Shown in pieces: positions 49,179 to 57,516 of a stretch of 57,912 nucleotides of DNA (the first letter of the stretch is position 1; each line of letters begins with the position of its first letter). The stretch lies in NCBI GenBank assembly GCA_964487925.1, contig CAZASZ010000004.1, positions 1-57,912 of the forward strand, in the 5' to 3' direction. The notes beneath the pieces are model-generated. The model had not been told where the DNA came from. It worked only from the letters and a program-made list of their open reading frames with translations, and searched no databases. A program made the position numbers and the translations under genes. This DNA comes from RI-283 sp964487925. Its GTDB lineage: Bacteria; Pseudomonadota; Gammaproteobacteria; SZUA-140.

Positions 49179-50873
49179 TCAATCGATCAGCGATTCGGCC
49201 ACCCGATCCGCTCGTTCCAGCATGTCCTCGGCGAGGTCCAGGGTCTGTTGCGTGATCTCGATGCCACCCAACATTCGCGCCAGTTCGTCGCGACGGTCAT
49301 CTCCTTCAAGCGGCTGTAGGCTAGTGCTTGTATTGTCGTCGTGGTGGGTTTTGATAACACGCAGGTGCTGCTGACCGATCGCTGCGACTTGTGGCAGGTG
49401 AGTAATACAAAGGACCTGTCTATCAGTGGCCAGGTTGAGTAGGTGCTGTCCGACGATTTCCGCCACGCGGCCCCCGATACCGACGTCGACCTCGTCGAAG
49501 ATGATGGTGGGGATAGTCCCCTGCTGTGCGGTAACGACCTGTATGGCCAAGCTGATTCGGGACAGCTCTCCACCGGACGCAGCCTTTTCCAACGGGGCAG
49601 GCGCCAGATTGGGGTTAGTGGATATCAGGAAGACGATATCGTCACAACCTGTTTGGGTGCAACGCCCGTTTCTCAGTGGTTCGACCTGAATCTCCATCCG
49701 TCCGTGAGGCATGCCCAGCTCACGCATATGTTCCATGACCGCCGCGGACAAACGTTCCGCGGTATCGATACGCCGCGCACGTAGCGCGTCCGCCAGGTCG
49801 CGAAACCGACCCTCGGCCTCGGCTCTGCGCACACGTAGTGCTTCCAGGTCTCCTTGTGCGGCGAGACTGCGTTCGAAACGATCCGTCAACCGTTCAAGTA
49901 CTTCGGGGAGATCTTCCGCAGGTACCCGATGCTTCCTCGCCAGATCCTGGATCAGGGTTAGGCGTTCCTCGACCGCTCGAAGCCGTTCCGGGTCCAGATC
50001 GATGCCGGACAGCAGGTGGGTCAGGTCGCTTGTAGCCTCGCCGATCTGGATAGCGGCAGTCTCAAGCATTTCGATGATGCCGGAGAGCCGGGTGTCGTTT
50101 TCGAGTTGCCCCTGTAGCGCGCGACAGACCTGATTCAATTGCGCCTCGATAGCCAGTTCATCGCCATCGAGGCGGTCCAGCCCTTGACGATAAATCGCCA
50201 TCAGCGTGTCGGCATTGGCCAACCGACGTTGCTCCTCGATCAGTTCGTCGAGCTCTTGGGGCGCCAAGTCAAGGGCCTCAAGCTCCCTAACCTGGTGCTG
50301 CAGCAGCTCAAGCTCATCCGATGTGACGGCCGTTGATACGGACTCTAGATCATTGATCTGCCTATCGATGGATCGCCAGGTCTGCCATGCGCCGGCCAAG
50401 GCATCGGTCTGATCCTGGTGGTCGCCGTAACGATCCAGCAGCAGGCGCTGATAGTCTTTTTTTAAGAGTGTGTGATGTTCGTGCTGGCCATGGATGTCCA
50501 GTAGCAGGTCGCCTAGCTCCGTAAGTTGTTGGAGCGGGGCGGGGGAGCCATTGACGTATGCGCGGCTGCGACCCTCACGGTTGATGACCCTTCTGAGCTG
50601 GCAGTCCCCGTGGTCATCGAGCTCTTGCGCCACCAGCCAGGCCTGGACATCAGGGAGCGACGTGATGTCGAACTCGATAGCGATTTCGGCTCGTTCGGCG
50701 CCTGTCCGTACCAGCGCGGCATCGGCCCGCTGCCCCAGCGCCATGCCGATGGCCCCGATTAGGATCGATTTGCCGGCGCCGGTTTCGCCGGTCAGAATGG
50801 TCATGCCGGACCGGATATCGATATCCAGCTCGTCGCATAGGGCGAGATTACGTATGTGTAGGTGGGCGAGCAT
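49179..50873 (-). CDS. recN: DNA repair protein RecN
   Basis: SMC-like ATPase in double-strand-break repair. 564 residues: Walker A GETGAGKS at 29-36, two long coiled-coil arms (about residues 150-380), then the ABC signature SGGELSRISLAIQVV and Walker B IIFDEVDVGIGG. Length is normal. It follows nadK by 15 bases on the minus strand, as in many gammaproteobacteria. Convergent with pilU. I did not find a clear LexA box; if SOS-controlled, the operator would lie before nadK. Confidence 0.95.
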   Translation of the reverse strand: MLAHLHIRNLALCDELDIDIRSGMTILTGETGAGKSILIGAIGMALGQRADAALVRTGAERAEIAIEFDITSLPDVQAWLVAQELDDHGDCQLRRVINREGRSRAYVNGSPAPLQQLTELGDLLLDIHGQHEHHTLLKKDYQRLLLDRYGDHQDQTDALAGAWQTWRSIDRQINDLESVSTAVTSDELELLQHQVRELEALDLAPQELDELIEEQRRLANADTLMAIYRQGLDRLDGDELAIEAQLNQVCRALQGQLENDTRLSGIIEMLETAAIQIGEATSDLTHLLSGIDLDPERLRAVEERLTLIQDLARKHRVPAEDLPEVLERLTDRFERSLAAQGDLEALRVRRAEAEGRFRDLADALRARRIDTAERLSAAVMEHMRELGMPHGRMEIQVEPLRNGRCTQTGCDDIVFLISTNPNLAPAPLEKAASGGELSRISLAIQVVTAQQGTIPTIIFDEVDVGIGGRVAEIVGQHLLNLATDRQVLCITHLPQVAAIGQQHLRVIKTHHDDNTSTSLQPLEGDDRRDELARMLGGIEITQQTLDLAEDMLERADRVAESLID

Positions 50874-50888
50874 ATATCTGGGCGCGCG

Positions 50889-51779
50889 TTAGGCCCGAGT
50901 CGGGGTCTCCGCCCAATGCAGTTTGGCTCGGAGTAGCTCGAAATGGTTGTGGTGCGGCAGATGAAGCAGGCGGATCGGTTCAGGCTTGCGTAAGATCTCG
51001 ACTCGATCACCGGCTATGAGCTCGAAATTGACCTGGCCGTCGCAGGTCACCCTGGCGTGATCTCGTGTGGCGGCGCAGACTACGACCTCCGTGACGCTAT
51101 TACTACCGATGACCAGTGGACGATTGTTCATCGAATGTGGACAGATCGGCACGATGACCGTGGCGTCCAGCGCCGGGTGAATGATGGGGCCACCCGAAGA
51201 TAGGGCGTAGGCCGTCGATCCGGTCGGGGTTGCGATGACGAGGCCGTCGGCGCGAAGCTTGTGCACGAACTTCTCGTCGATATAGGTCTCGAGTTCGATC
51301 ATGCGAGCGACATTCCATTTGTAGACCACGACCTCGTTGAGGGCATTGCCGACGTGGATGTACTCCCCCGACCGGTCGACTCTGCATTGGAGCAGAAAGC
51401 GGTCTTCGGCCTGGTAGTTGCCCCTGAGGATCTCCGCGATGGACTCACACATGTCGTTGGGCGAGATGTCGGTTAGGAAGCCCAGGTGTCCGAGGTTGAT
51501 CCCCGCCAGCGGCACATCGTAGTCCGCAAGCGAACGCGCCGCATTGAGTAGCGTGCCGTCGCCGCCGACCACGATGGCGAGGTCGCAGTACTCCCCGATA
51601 TCGTCGCGGCTACCGGTCTCGATGCCGGTGTTCGCTATCATGGATGCGGTCTCACGATCGGTAATGACACGGAGTTGCTCCTTGCACAGGAATCCATGGA
51701 GCGTCAACAGCGTGTCGCCGACGTCTTTGTCGCCATATTTTCCGATAAGACCTATGGTCTTGAACTGACTGGTGGTCAT
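50889..51779 (-). CDS. nadK: NAD kinase
   Basis: Phosphorylates NAD to NADP. 296 residues with the family motifs GGDGT at 72-76, NALNEVVV and TPTGSTAYALSSGGPI. Divergent from grpE across 268 bases, the conserved grpE/nadK-recN layout of gammaproteobacteria. First gene of the minus-strand nadK-recN pair. Confidence 0.96.
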   Translation of the reverse strand: MTTSQFKTIGLIGKYGDKDVGDTLLTLHGFLCKEQLRVITDRETASMIANTGIETGSRDDIGEYCDLAIVVGGDGTLLNAARSLADYDVPLAGINLGHLGFLTDISPNDMCESIAEILRGNYQAEDRFLLQCRVDRSGEYIHVGNALNEVVVYKWNVARMIELETYIDEKFVHKLRADGLVIATPTGSTAYALSSGGPIIHPALDATVIVPICPHSMNNRPLVIGSNSVTEVVVCAATRDHARVTCDGQVNFELIAGDRVEILRKPEPIRLLHLPHHNHFELLRAKLHWAETPTRA

Positions 51780-51942
51780 AGTATGGATCTTTCATCTAGC
51801 GCTGAGATGCCGACAAGTATGCCTCAGCCGCACGTCCTGGAGGAAGTGCTATTTCAGCCGCAATTCCCTGAATTTGATCCTCGAACTAGACCCATTTCCT
51901 TCGCAACAGGGTTCCTTTCGAATGATTCATAAGCAACAAAGC

Positions 51943-51970
51943 CTTGAAATGGGCAAATATGCCCCTATCT
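51943..51970 (+). promoter_or_regulatory. heat-shock (sigma-32) promoter of grpE
   Basis: A perfect CTTGAAA at 51943-51949, 13-base spacer, then CCCTATCT at 51963-51970 (or CCCCTATCT from 51962), matching the sigma-32 consensus CTTGAAA-N13-CCCCATNT. It lies about 75 bases before the grpE ATG. Confidence 0.8.
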
Positions 51971-52047
51971 TTGGGCCATGATTCATCTACGGATATAAGT
52001 GATAGCTATTTCGTAGTCTCAATATGCTGGAATAGGAGAGCTGAACC

Positions 52048-52704
52048 ATGGGTAAACACCACCAAGGCCCGGACCAGGGGCACCGGGATGACGAAGTTAA
52101 TGTTGCAGCCGCCGATGTGGAGCTGGCTGCATCTGACGCTACGGAGAGTCCGTCTGTCGATGGTGGCGAGGCCACTCTGGATGACATTGATGCGCTTCGT
52201 ACTGCTCTGGAGGATGTCCAGCAAAAGGCAAACGACTATTGGGATCAGTTGCTGCGAGCCCGTGCCGATCTGACCAATCAGCAGCGTCGGGCGGAACGTG
52301 AACTCGAGAACGCCCACAAGTACGCTTTGGACCGCTTTGTGCGTGAGCTTTTACCGATCCACGACAGTTTGGAGCTGGGTGTGCATGCAGCCACTGCCGT
52401 CGATGCGGATCCCGCGAATCTTGCGGAAGGGAGTGCGTTGACATTGGAACTGTTCAATAAGGCGATGGAAAAATTCGGAGTCCAGATGGTTGATCCCAAT
52501 GGCGAGCCCTTCAATCCCGAGCATCACCAGGCAGTCTCCATGCAACCCGCAGCTGAGGTTGCGCCAAACACAGTCATAAAGGTTTTTCAGAAGGGTTTTT
52601 TGCTCAACGAGCGCTTGATCAGGCCCGCAACAGTCATCGTTTCCAGTGGTGGCGGTTCGGGAAAGGATAAGGAAGATCGGCCCAAGATCGACCAGATAGC
52701 CTGA
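52048..52704 (+). CDS. grpE: nucleotide exchange factor GrpE
   Basis: Releases ADP from DnaK. 218 residues: an acidic disordered N terminus (about 1-50), a long helix (LRTALEDVQQKANDYWDQLLRARADLTNQQRR) that forms the dimer, and a C-terminal beta domain (FNPEHHQAVSMQ...TVIKVFQKGFLLNERLIRPATVIV). GGAGAG precedes the ATG. Upstream is a strong sigma-32 promoter. dnaK follows after 162 bases with its own heat-shock promoter. Confidence 0.96.
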   Translation: MGKHHQGPDQGHRDDEVNVAAADVELAASDATESPSVDGGEATLDDIDALRTALEDVQQKANDYWDQLLRARADLTNQQRRAERELENAHKYALDRFVRELLPIHDSLELGVHAATAVDADPANLAEGSALTLELFNKAMEKFGVQMVDPNGEPFNPEHHQAVSMQPAAEVAPNTVIKVFQKGFLLNERLIRPATVIVSSGGGSGKDKEDRPKIDQIA

Positions 52705-52741
52705 TCCGACTGGGGTGGAAGTGAGTCGGTGCCCGCGCGGA

Positions 52742-52770
52742 CTTGTAAAGTCTTCCTGAAGCCCCAATAT
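52742..52770 (+). promoter_or_regulatory. heat-shock (sigma-32) promoter of dnaK
   Basis: CTTGTAA (52742-52748), 13-base spacer and CCCCAATAT (52762-52770), a near match to the sigma-32 consensus. It sits between grpE and dnaK, so dnaK can be induced independently of grpE. Confidence 0.68.
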
Positions 52771-52866
52771 TCACGGGCAAGTTCATGGCATTACATGCCA
52801 AACATTATTAGGTGCGACGCGTAAAACAGTCGCAACGTTAGATTAGCAAACATTGGAGAGAAACTG

Positions 52867-54792
52867 ATGGGGAAAATAATTGGAATCGATCTGGGAACCA
52901 CGAACTCCTGCGTCGCTGTCATGGAGGGTGGCAAGCCCCGCGTAATCGAGAATGCGGAAGGCGCGAGAACGACCCCCTCCGTGGTTGCCTTCACCGATGA
53001 TGACGAAGTGCTTGTCGGTCAGCCGGCCAAGCGCCAATCGGTTACAAATCCGATCAACACCCTGTTCGCCATCAAGCGACTGATCGGGCGTCGTTTTGAT
53101 GAAGAGGTCGTGCAGCGCGATATTAAACTCGTGCCCTATAAAATTATGAAGGCTGATAACGGCGACGCCTGGGTGGCCGTCAACGATAAGAAGATGGCTC
53201 CGCCCGAGGTCTCGGCTCGTATCCTGGCCAAGATGAAGAAGACCGCCGAGGACTATTTGGGTGAGGCCGTAACCGAGGCCGTGATCACCGTACCGGCCTA
53301 TTTCAACGACTCACAGCGTCAGGCAACCAAAGATGCTGGCAAGATTGCCGGTCTCGACGTCAAGCGCATCATCAACGAGCCGACCGCGGCCGCGTTGGCC
53401 TACGGTATGGACAAGAAGCGCGGTGACAGCAAGATTGCCGTGTTCGACCTCGGTGGCGGTACCTTTGATATCTCCATCATCGAGATCGCAGAGATTGAGG
53501 GCGAGCATCAGTTCGAGGTGCTTTCGACCAATGGTGATACCTTCCTCGGTGGCGAAGATTTCGATACCCGCCTGATGGATTACCTGGTTGACGAATTCAA
53601 GAAGGACCAGAGTATCGATCTGCATACCGATCCGTTGGCCCTGCAACGTCTCAAGGAGGCCGCCGAAAAGGCCAAGATTGAACTGTCTTCGAGCCAGCAG
53701 ACCGATGTCAATCTGCCTTACATCACGGCTGATGCCACTGGGCCTAAGCACCTCAACATCAAGCTGACTCGCGCCAAGCTCGAATCGCTGGTCGATGAGC
53801 TTGTTCAGGGCACCATCGAGCCCTGCCGGATGGCGCTAAAGGATGCCGGGCTTAAAGCCTCTGAGATCGATGATGTAATTTTGGTCGGTGGTCAGACTCG
53901 TATGCCGAAGGTTCAGGAGGTTGTGGGTAACTTCTTTGGTCGCGAGCCGCGCAAGGACGTCAACCCCGATGAGGCCGTTGCTGTCGGTGCCTCAATCCAG
54001 GGTGGTGTGCTGGGCGGTGATGTCAAGGATGTGCTGTTGCTGGATGTGACGCCGTTGTCTCTGGGCATCGAAACCTTGGGTGGCGTCATGACCAAGCTTA
54101 TCGAGAAGAACACGACCATCCCGACCAAGGCTAATCAGGTGTTTTCCACTGCCGACGATAACCAGACGGCGGTTACGGTGCATGTCCTGCAGGGTGAGCG
54201 TCAACGTGTTTCCGACAACAAATCGCTGGGACGCTTTGACCTCAACGATATTCCGCCGGCACCGCGTGGTGTGCCTCAGGTCGAAGTTACGTTCGATATT
54301 GATGCCAACGGCATCCTCAATGTTTCCGCTAAGGACAAGGCCACCGGCAAGGAACAGTCTATCGTCATCAAGGCCTCGAGTGGTCTATCGGATGAAGAGA
54401 TCGATAAAATGGTCAAGGACGCCGAGGCTCATGCCGAGGATGATCGCCAGTTTCAAGAACTGGTCAATCTGCGCAATCAGGGTGACGCCATGATTCATGC
54501 GACCAATAAGTCACTTGAGGACCTGGGCGACAAGGTCGATGCCGATGAGCGCGCCCAGGCGGAAGCAGCTGTCAAGGATCTTCAGGAGGCCCTGGGCGGT
54601 GAAGACAAGGACACCATTGAAGCCAAGCTCAAGGCCCTGACCGAGGCCTCGGCGAAGATCGCCGAGAAGGCCTATGCTGAGCAGCCCGCCGAAGGTGAGC
54701 AGCAGGCGCCGCAGTCGGAGGGTTCTTCGGGCGGAGACAAGGAGAATGTTGTCGACGCCGAGTTCGAGGAGGTTAAAGAGGATAAGAAATAA
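52867..54792 (+). CDS. dnaK: molecular chaperone DnaK (Hsp70)
   Basis: ATP-driven chaperone working with DnaJ and GrpE. 641 residues: the N-terminal ATPase opens with IIGIDLGTTNSCVAVMEG and holds the phosphate-2 motif IAVFDLGGGTFDISI; the substrate-binding domain follows (LLLDVTPLSLGIETLGGVMT); a helical lid and a Gly/Glu-rich tail end in EEVKEDKK. GGAGAG lies before the ATG. Complete and typical. Confidence 0.98.
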   Translation: MGKIIGIDLGTTNSCVAVMEGGKPRVIENAEGARTTPSVVAFTDDDEVLVGQPAKRQSVTNPINTLFAIKRLIGRRFDEEVVQRDIKLVPYKIMKADNGDAWVAVNDKKMAPPEVSARILAKMKKTAEDYLGEAVTEAVITVPAYFNDSQRQATKDAGKIAGLDVKRIINEPTAAALAYGMDKKRGDSKIAVFDLGGGTFDISIIEIAEIEGEHQFEVLSTNGDTFLGGEDFDTRLMDYLVDEFKKDQSIDLHTDPLALQRLKEAAEKAKIELSSSQQTDVNLPYITADATGPKHLNIKLTRAKLESLVDELVQGTIEPCRMALKDAGLKASEIDDVILVGGQTRMPKVQEVVGNFFGREPRKDVNPDEAVAVGASIQGGVLGGDVKDVLLLDVTPLSLGIETLGGVMTKLIEKNTTIPTKANQVFSTADDNQTAVTVHVLQGERQRVSDNKSLGRFDLNDIPPAPRGVPQVEVTFDIDANGILNVSAKDKATGKEQSIVIKASSGLSDEEIDKMVKDAEAHAEDDRQFQELVNLRNQGDAMIHATNKSLEDLGDKVDADERAQAEAAVKDLQEALGGEDKDTIEAKLKALTEASAKIAEKAYAEQPAEGEQQAPQSEGSSGGDKENVVDAEFEEVKEDKK

Positions 54793-54815
54793 GCTCCCCG
54801 TAATTGCGAGGAGAT

Positions 54816-54840
54816 AAGGCGTGGGCATGGCCCACGCCTT
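54816..54840 (+). terminator. hairpin between dnaK and dnaJ, partial terminator
   Basis: A perfect 11-bp inverted repeat (AAGGCGTGGGC / GCCCACGCCTT) with an ATG loop, followed only by TGCATTTGTG. The weak T run suggests partial termination or RNA protection, lowering dnaJ relative to dnaK. Confidence 0.65.
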
Positions 54841-54921
54841 TGCATTTGTGCTGCCTGCTTTGGGGTTCCCTTCCCGGGGCGGGATGGTTTGGCTAAATAA
54901 ATGGGTGAGATACAAGGCGCG

Positions 54922-56052
54922 ATGGCGAAAGAGGATTATTACGAGACACTGGGGGTGGCGCGCAATGCCAGCGAGGCCGAGCTGAAAAAGGCCTATCGGC
55001 GCTTGGCAATGAAGCATCATCCGGATAGAAATCCCGATGACAAGGCCGCCGAGGACCAATTCAAGGCCGCCAAGGAGGCCTATGAGGTCCTTTCCGATGC
55101 CCAGAAGCGCGCCGCGTACGACCAGTTCGGTCACGCCGGCGTAGATCCGTCCGCCGGTGGTGGGTTTCATGGCGGTGGCGCATCCCCCTTCGGCGATATC
55201 TTCGACGATGTCTTCGGCGATATCTTCGGTGGTCGACAGGGTGGTCGGTCCGGCCGCGGTCGCGGCGCCGATCTGCGCTATGACCTAGAGCTATCGCTGT
55301 CCGAGGCCGTCAACGGTACGACTGTTAAGATCACGATCCCGACAGCAACCACTTGTGAAACGTGCGAGGGTAGCGGCGCCAAGAAAGGAACTTCTGCCAA
55401 GACCTGTCCGACCTGCGGTGGCCAGGGCCAAGTGCGTATGCAGCAAGGTTTTTTCTCGATTCAACAGGCCTGTCCGCGCTGTCATGGGGCAGGTCAAGTC
55501 ATCGCCGAACCCTGCCGAACTTGTCATGGCAGTGGGCGTGTCCAGGATACCAAGGCCTTGTCGGTTAAGGTCCCGCCAGGCGTGGATACTGGGGACCGTA
55601 TCCGACTCTCGGGAGAGGGGGAGGCTGGCGAGCATGGCGGACCAGCAGGCGATCTCTACGTTCAGATTCACGTTCGGGCCCACCCGATCTTTACTCGAGA
55701 GGGTCGAGACCTATATTGTGAAGTGCCCATCAGTTTTACGACTGCCGCGCTGGGCGGCGAGCTTGAGGTGCCTACGCTAGCCAATCGGGTCGTGCTCAAG
55801 GTGCCCGCCGAGACCCAGACCGGCAAGGTCTTTCGTCTCCGTGGCAAGGGTGTACGATCTGTACATGACAGCCGTGAGGGCGATCTCCTATGTAGCGTTC
55901 ATATCGAGACACCGGTAAGTCTCAATGAGGAGCAGCGGGAATTGCTCCATAAATTCGATGAGTCCCTGGCGAAAACGTCTGGCAAGCACAGTCCCAAGGA
56001 GCGGACATGGCTGGACGGCGTCAAAAAGTTTTTCGAAGATCTGAAAAATTGA
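54922..56052 (+). CDS. dnaJ: chaperone protein DnaJ (Hsp40)
   Basis: Delivers substrates to DnaK and triggers its ATPase. From ATG 54922 (MAKEDYYETLGV) it has 376 residues, the E. coli length; an ATG at 54901 would add seven residues. J domain with HPD (KHHPDRNP), Gly/Phe-rich region (GGGFHGGGASPFGDIFDDVF), four CxxCxGxG zinc repeats (CETCEGSG, CPTCGGQG, CPRCHGAG, CRTCHGSG), then the C-terminal substrate domain. Third gene of the heat-shock cluster; dapB follows 43 bases later. Confidence 0.97.
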   Translation: MAKEDYYETLGVARNASEAELKKAYRRLAMKHHPDRNPDDKAAEDQFKAAKEAYEVLSDAQKRAAYDQFGHAGVDPSAGGGFHGGGASPFGDIFDDVFGDIFGGRQGGRSGRGRGADLRYDLELSLSEAVNGTTVKITIPTATTCETCEGSGAKKGTSAKTCPTCGGQGQVRMQQGFFSIQQACPRCHGAGQVIAEPCRTCHGSGRVQDTKALSVKVPPGVDTGDRIRLSGEGEAGEHGGPAGDLYVQIHVRAHPIFTREGRDLYCEVPISFTTAALGGELEVPTLANRVVLKVPAETQTGKVFRLRGKGVRSVHDSREGDLLCSVHIETPVSLNEEQRELLHKFDESLAKTSGKHSPKERTWLDGVKKFFEDLKN

Positions 56053-56095
56053 AGGCGCCGGGTAACCACTATCAAGTAACAAGGGTTGACGTGGG

Positions 56096-56911
56096 ATGAG
56101 TGATACCAGAGTTGCGATTGTAGGCGCGTCCGGGCGCATGGGCCGAACCTTGATCGAGTCCGCCGTTCAATTCGAGGGCATCGCGCTTGGTGGCGCGACA
56201 GAGTCGCCTGGGCATGAGTCACTTGGACAGGATGCCGGGCTGTTAGCCGGGGTTGGCGGGCAGGGCGTCAGTATCTGTTCGACGCTCGCGGATTGTCTGT
56301 CCGGGGTCGACGTCGTCATCGACTTTTCCCGTCCTCAGGTCACGCTGGCGAATGTCGCCGCTTGTCGGGCCGTCGGATGCCGAATCGTGATTGGAACGAC
56401 CGGTTTCAGCTCCGAAGAGCTTGAACAGATCAAGCAGGCTGCCGAGGTGATCCCGATTATGATGGCGCCCAATATGAGCGTCGGGGTGAATCTCTGTCTA
56501 AAACTGCTTGATGTCGCCGCCAGGGTTCTGGGCGATGAGGTCGATATCGAGGTCATCGAGGCCCATCATCGCCATAAGGTCGATGCCCCTTCAGGGACGG
56601 CTTTGCGCATGGGCGAGGTTGTTGCGGATGCGCTTGGACGTCGACTTGAAGATTGCGCGGTATACGGCCGGCAAGGCATTACCGGCGAGCGGGATCGTTT
56701 TACCATCGGTTTTGAAACCATTCGGGCTGGGGATATCGTGGGCGATCACACCGTAATGTTTGCCGGTGAAGGCGAGCGTGTGGAAATTACCCATAAGGCC
56801 TCCAGCCGCATGACCTTCGCTCGCGGGGCTCTGCGAGCCGCGAATTGGCTCATGGATCGCCCGGCCGGACTCTACGACATGCAGGACGTACTGAATTTGA
56901 AGGCTGGATAG
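56096..56911 (+). CDS. dapB: 4-hydroxy-tetrahydrodipicolinate reductase
   Basis: NAD(P)H-dependent step of lysine and diaminopimelate synthesis. 271 residues, with the nucleotide-binding VAIVGASGRMGRTLIE at the N terminus and the substrate motif EAHHRHKVDAPSGTA. Read after dnaJ on the same strand, the frequent dnaJ-dapB order; carA, often next, is replaced here by the rplM operon with its own promoter. Confidence 0.96.
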   Translation: MSDTRVAIVGASGRMGRTLIESAVQFEGIALGGATESPGHESLGQDAGLLAGVGGQGVSICSTLADCLSGVDVVIDFSRPQVTLANVAACRAVGCRIVIGTTGFSSEELEQIKQAAEVIPIMMAPNMSVGVNLCLKLLDVAARVLGDEVDIEVIEAHHRHKVDAPSGTALRMGEVVADALGRRLEDCAVYGRQGITGERDRFTIGFETIRAGDIVGDHTVMFAGEGERVEITHKASSRMTFARGALRAANWLMDRPAGLYDMQDVLNLKAG

Positions 56912-56921
56912 CGATTGGCCC

Positions 56922-56950
56922 TTGTCATGCCCCCGCAGAGCATGTAGAAT
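56922..56950 (+). promoter_or_regulatory. sigma-70 promoter of rplM-rpsI
   Basis: TTGTCA (56922-56927), exactly 17 bases, TAGAAT (56945-56950). The start would be near 56957, giving a leader of about 100 bases that contains the palindrome at 56997-57017. Confidence 0.75.
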
Positions 56951-56996
56951 CCGCGCTTTTCTAGCTTCGTGGCGATTCGATTGCCGCGGGCAGGCG

Positions 56997-57017
56997 CGCG
57001 CCAGACAGTCTGGCGCG
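56997..57017 (+). promoter_or_regulatory. perfect hairpin in the rplM leader
   Basis: CGCGCCAGAC and GTCTGGCGCG are perfect complements around a single A, forming a 10-bp palindrome in the untranslated leader about 40 bases before the rplM start. There is no T tract, so it is not a terminator of dapB. A leader control element for L13/S9 (as autoregulation of rplM is known in E. coli) is possible; this is inference. Confidence 0.5.
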
Positions 57018-57055
57018 GCCTAAGAAGTGTTCAACCGAAGGGGTTATCCAGAATA

Positions 57056-57484
57056 ATGAAGACCTTTAGTGCAAAAGCGGAGACGGTTCGTCGCGATTGG
57101 TATGTTGTAGATGCCGCCGGCAAGACCCTGGGCCGTTTGGCCAGCGAGATCGCGAGTCGCCTGCGCGGCAAGCACAAGCCAGAATACACGCCCCATGTGG
57201 ACACCGGCGATTATATCGTTGTGATCAATGCCGCCCAGATTCACGTGACCGGCAACAAGGCCACTGATAAGATGTACCATCACCACACCGGTTATATCGG
57301 CCATCTGAAGAGCATCAGTTTCGAGAAGCTCCTGGCTTCTCATCCCGAGCGCATCATTGAGACCGCCGTCAAGGGCATGCTGCCGAAGAACCCGCTGGGG
57401 CGCGCCATGTTTCGCAAGTTGCGCGTCTATCCTGGCGCCACGCACGAACATGCAGCTCAGCAGCCGCAGCCGCTGGAAATTTAA
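57056..57484 (+). CDS. rplM: 50S ribosomal protein L13
   Basis: Early-assembling large-subunit protein. 142 residues, the E. coli length, from ATG 57056 (MKTFSAKAETVRRDWYVVDA). The L13 signature LASEIASRLRGKHKPEYTPHVDTGDYIVVINA is complete. A longer open frame from 56969 runs through the leader hairpin and is not coding. rpsI follows 32 bases later, the universal pair. Confidence 0.98.
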   Translation: MKTFSAKAETVRRDWYVVDAAGKTLGRLASEIASRLRGKHKPEYTPHVDTGDYIVVINAAQIHVTGNKATDKMYHHHTGYIGHLKSISFEKLLASHPERIIETAVKGMLPKNPLGRAMFRKLRVYPGATHEHAAQQPQPLEI

Positions 57485-57516
57485 TCTTCTATACAGACAA
57501 CAGGTAAGCCAGTCCC

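Noticed and set aside
51780..52047. CIRCE/HrcA operator before grpE
   Set aside because: No CIRCE-type inverted repeat; a sigma-32 promoter explains heat control.
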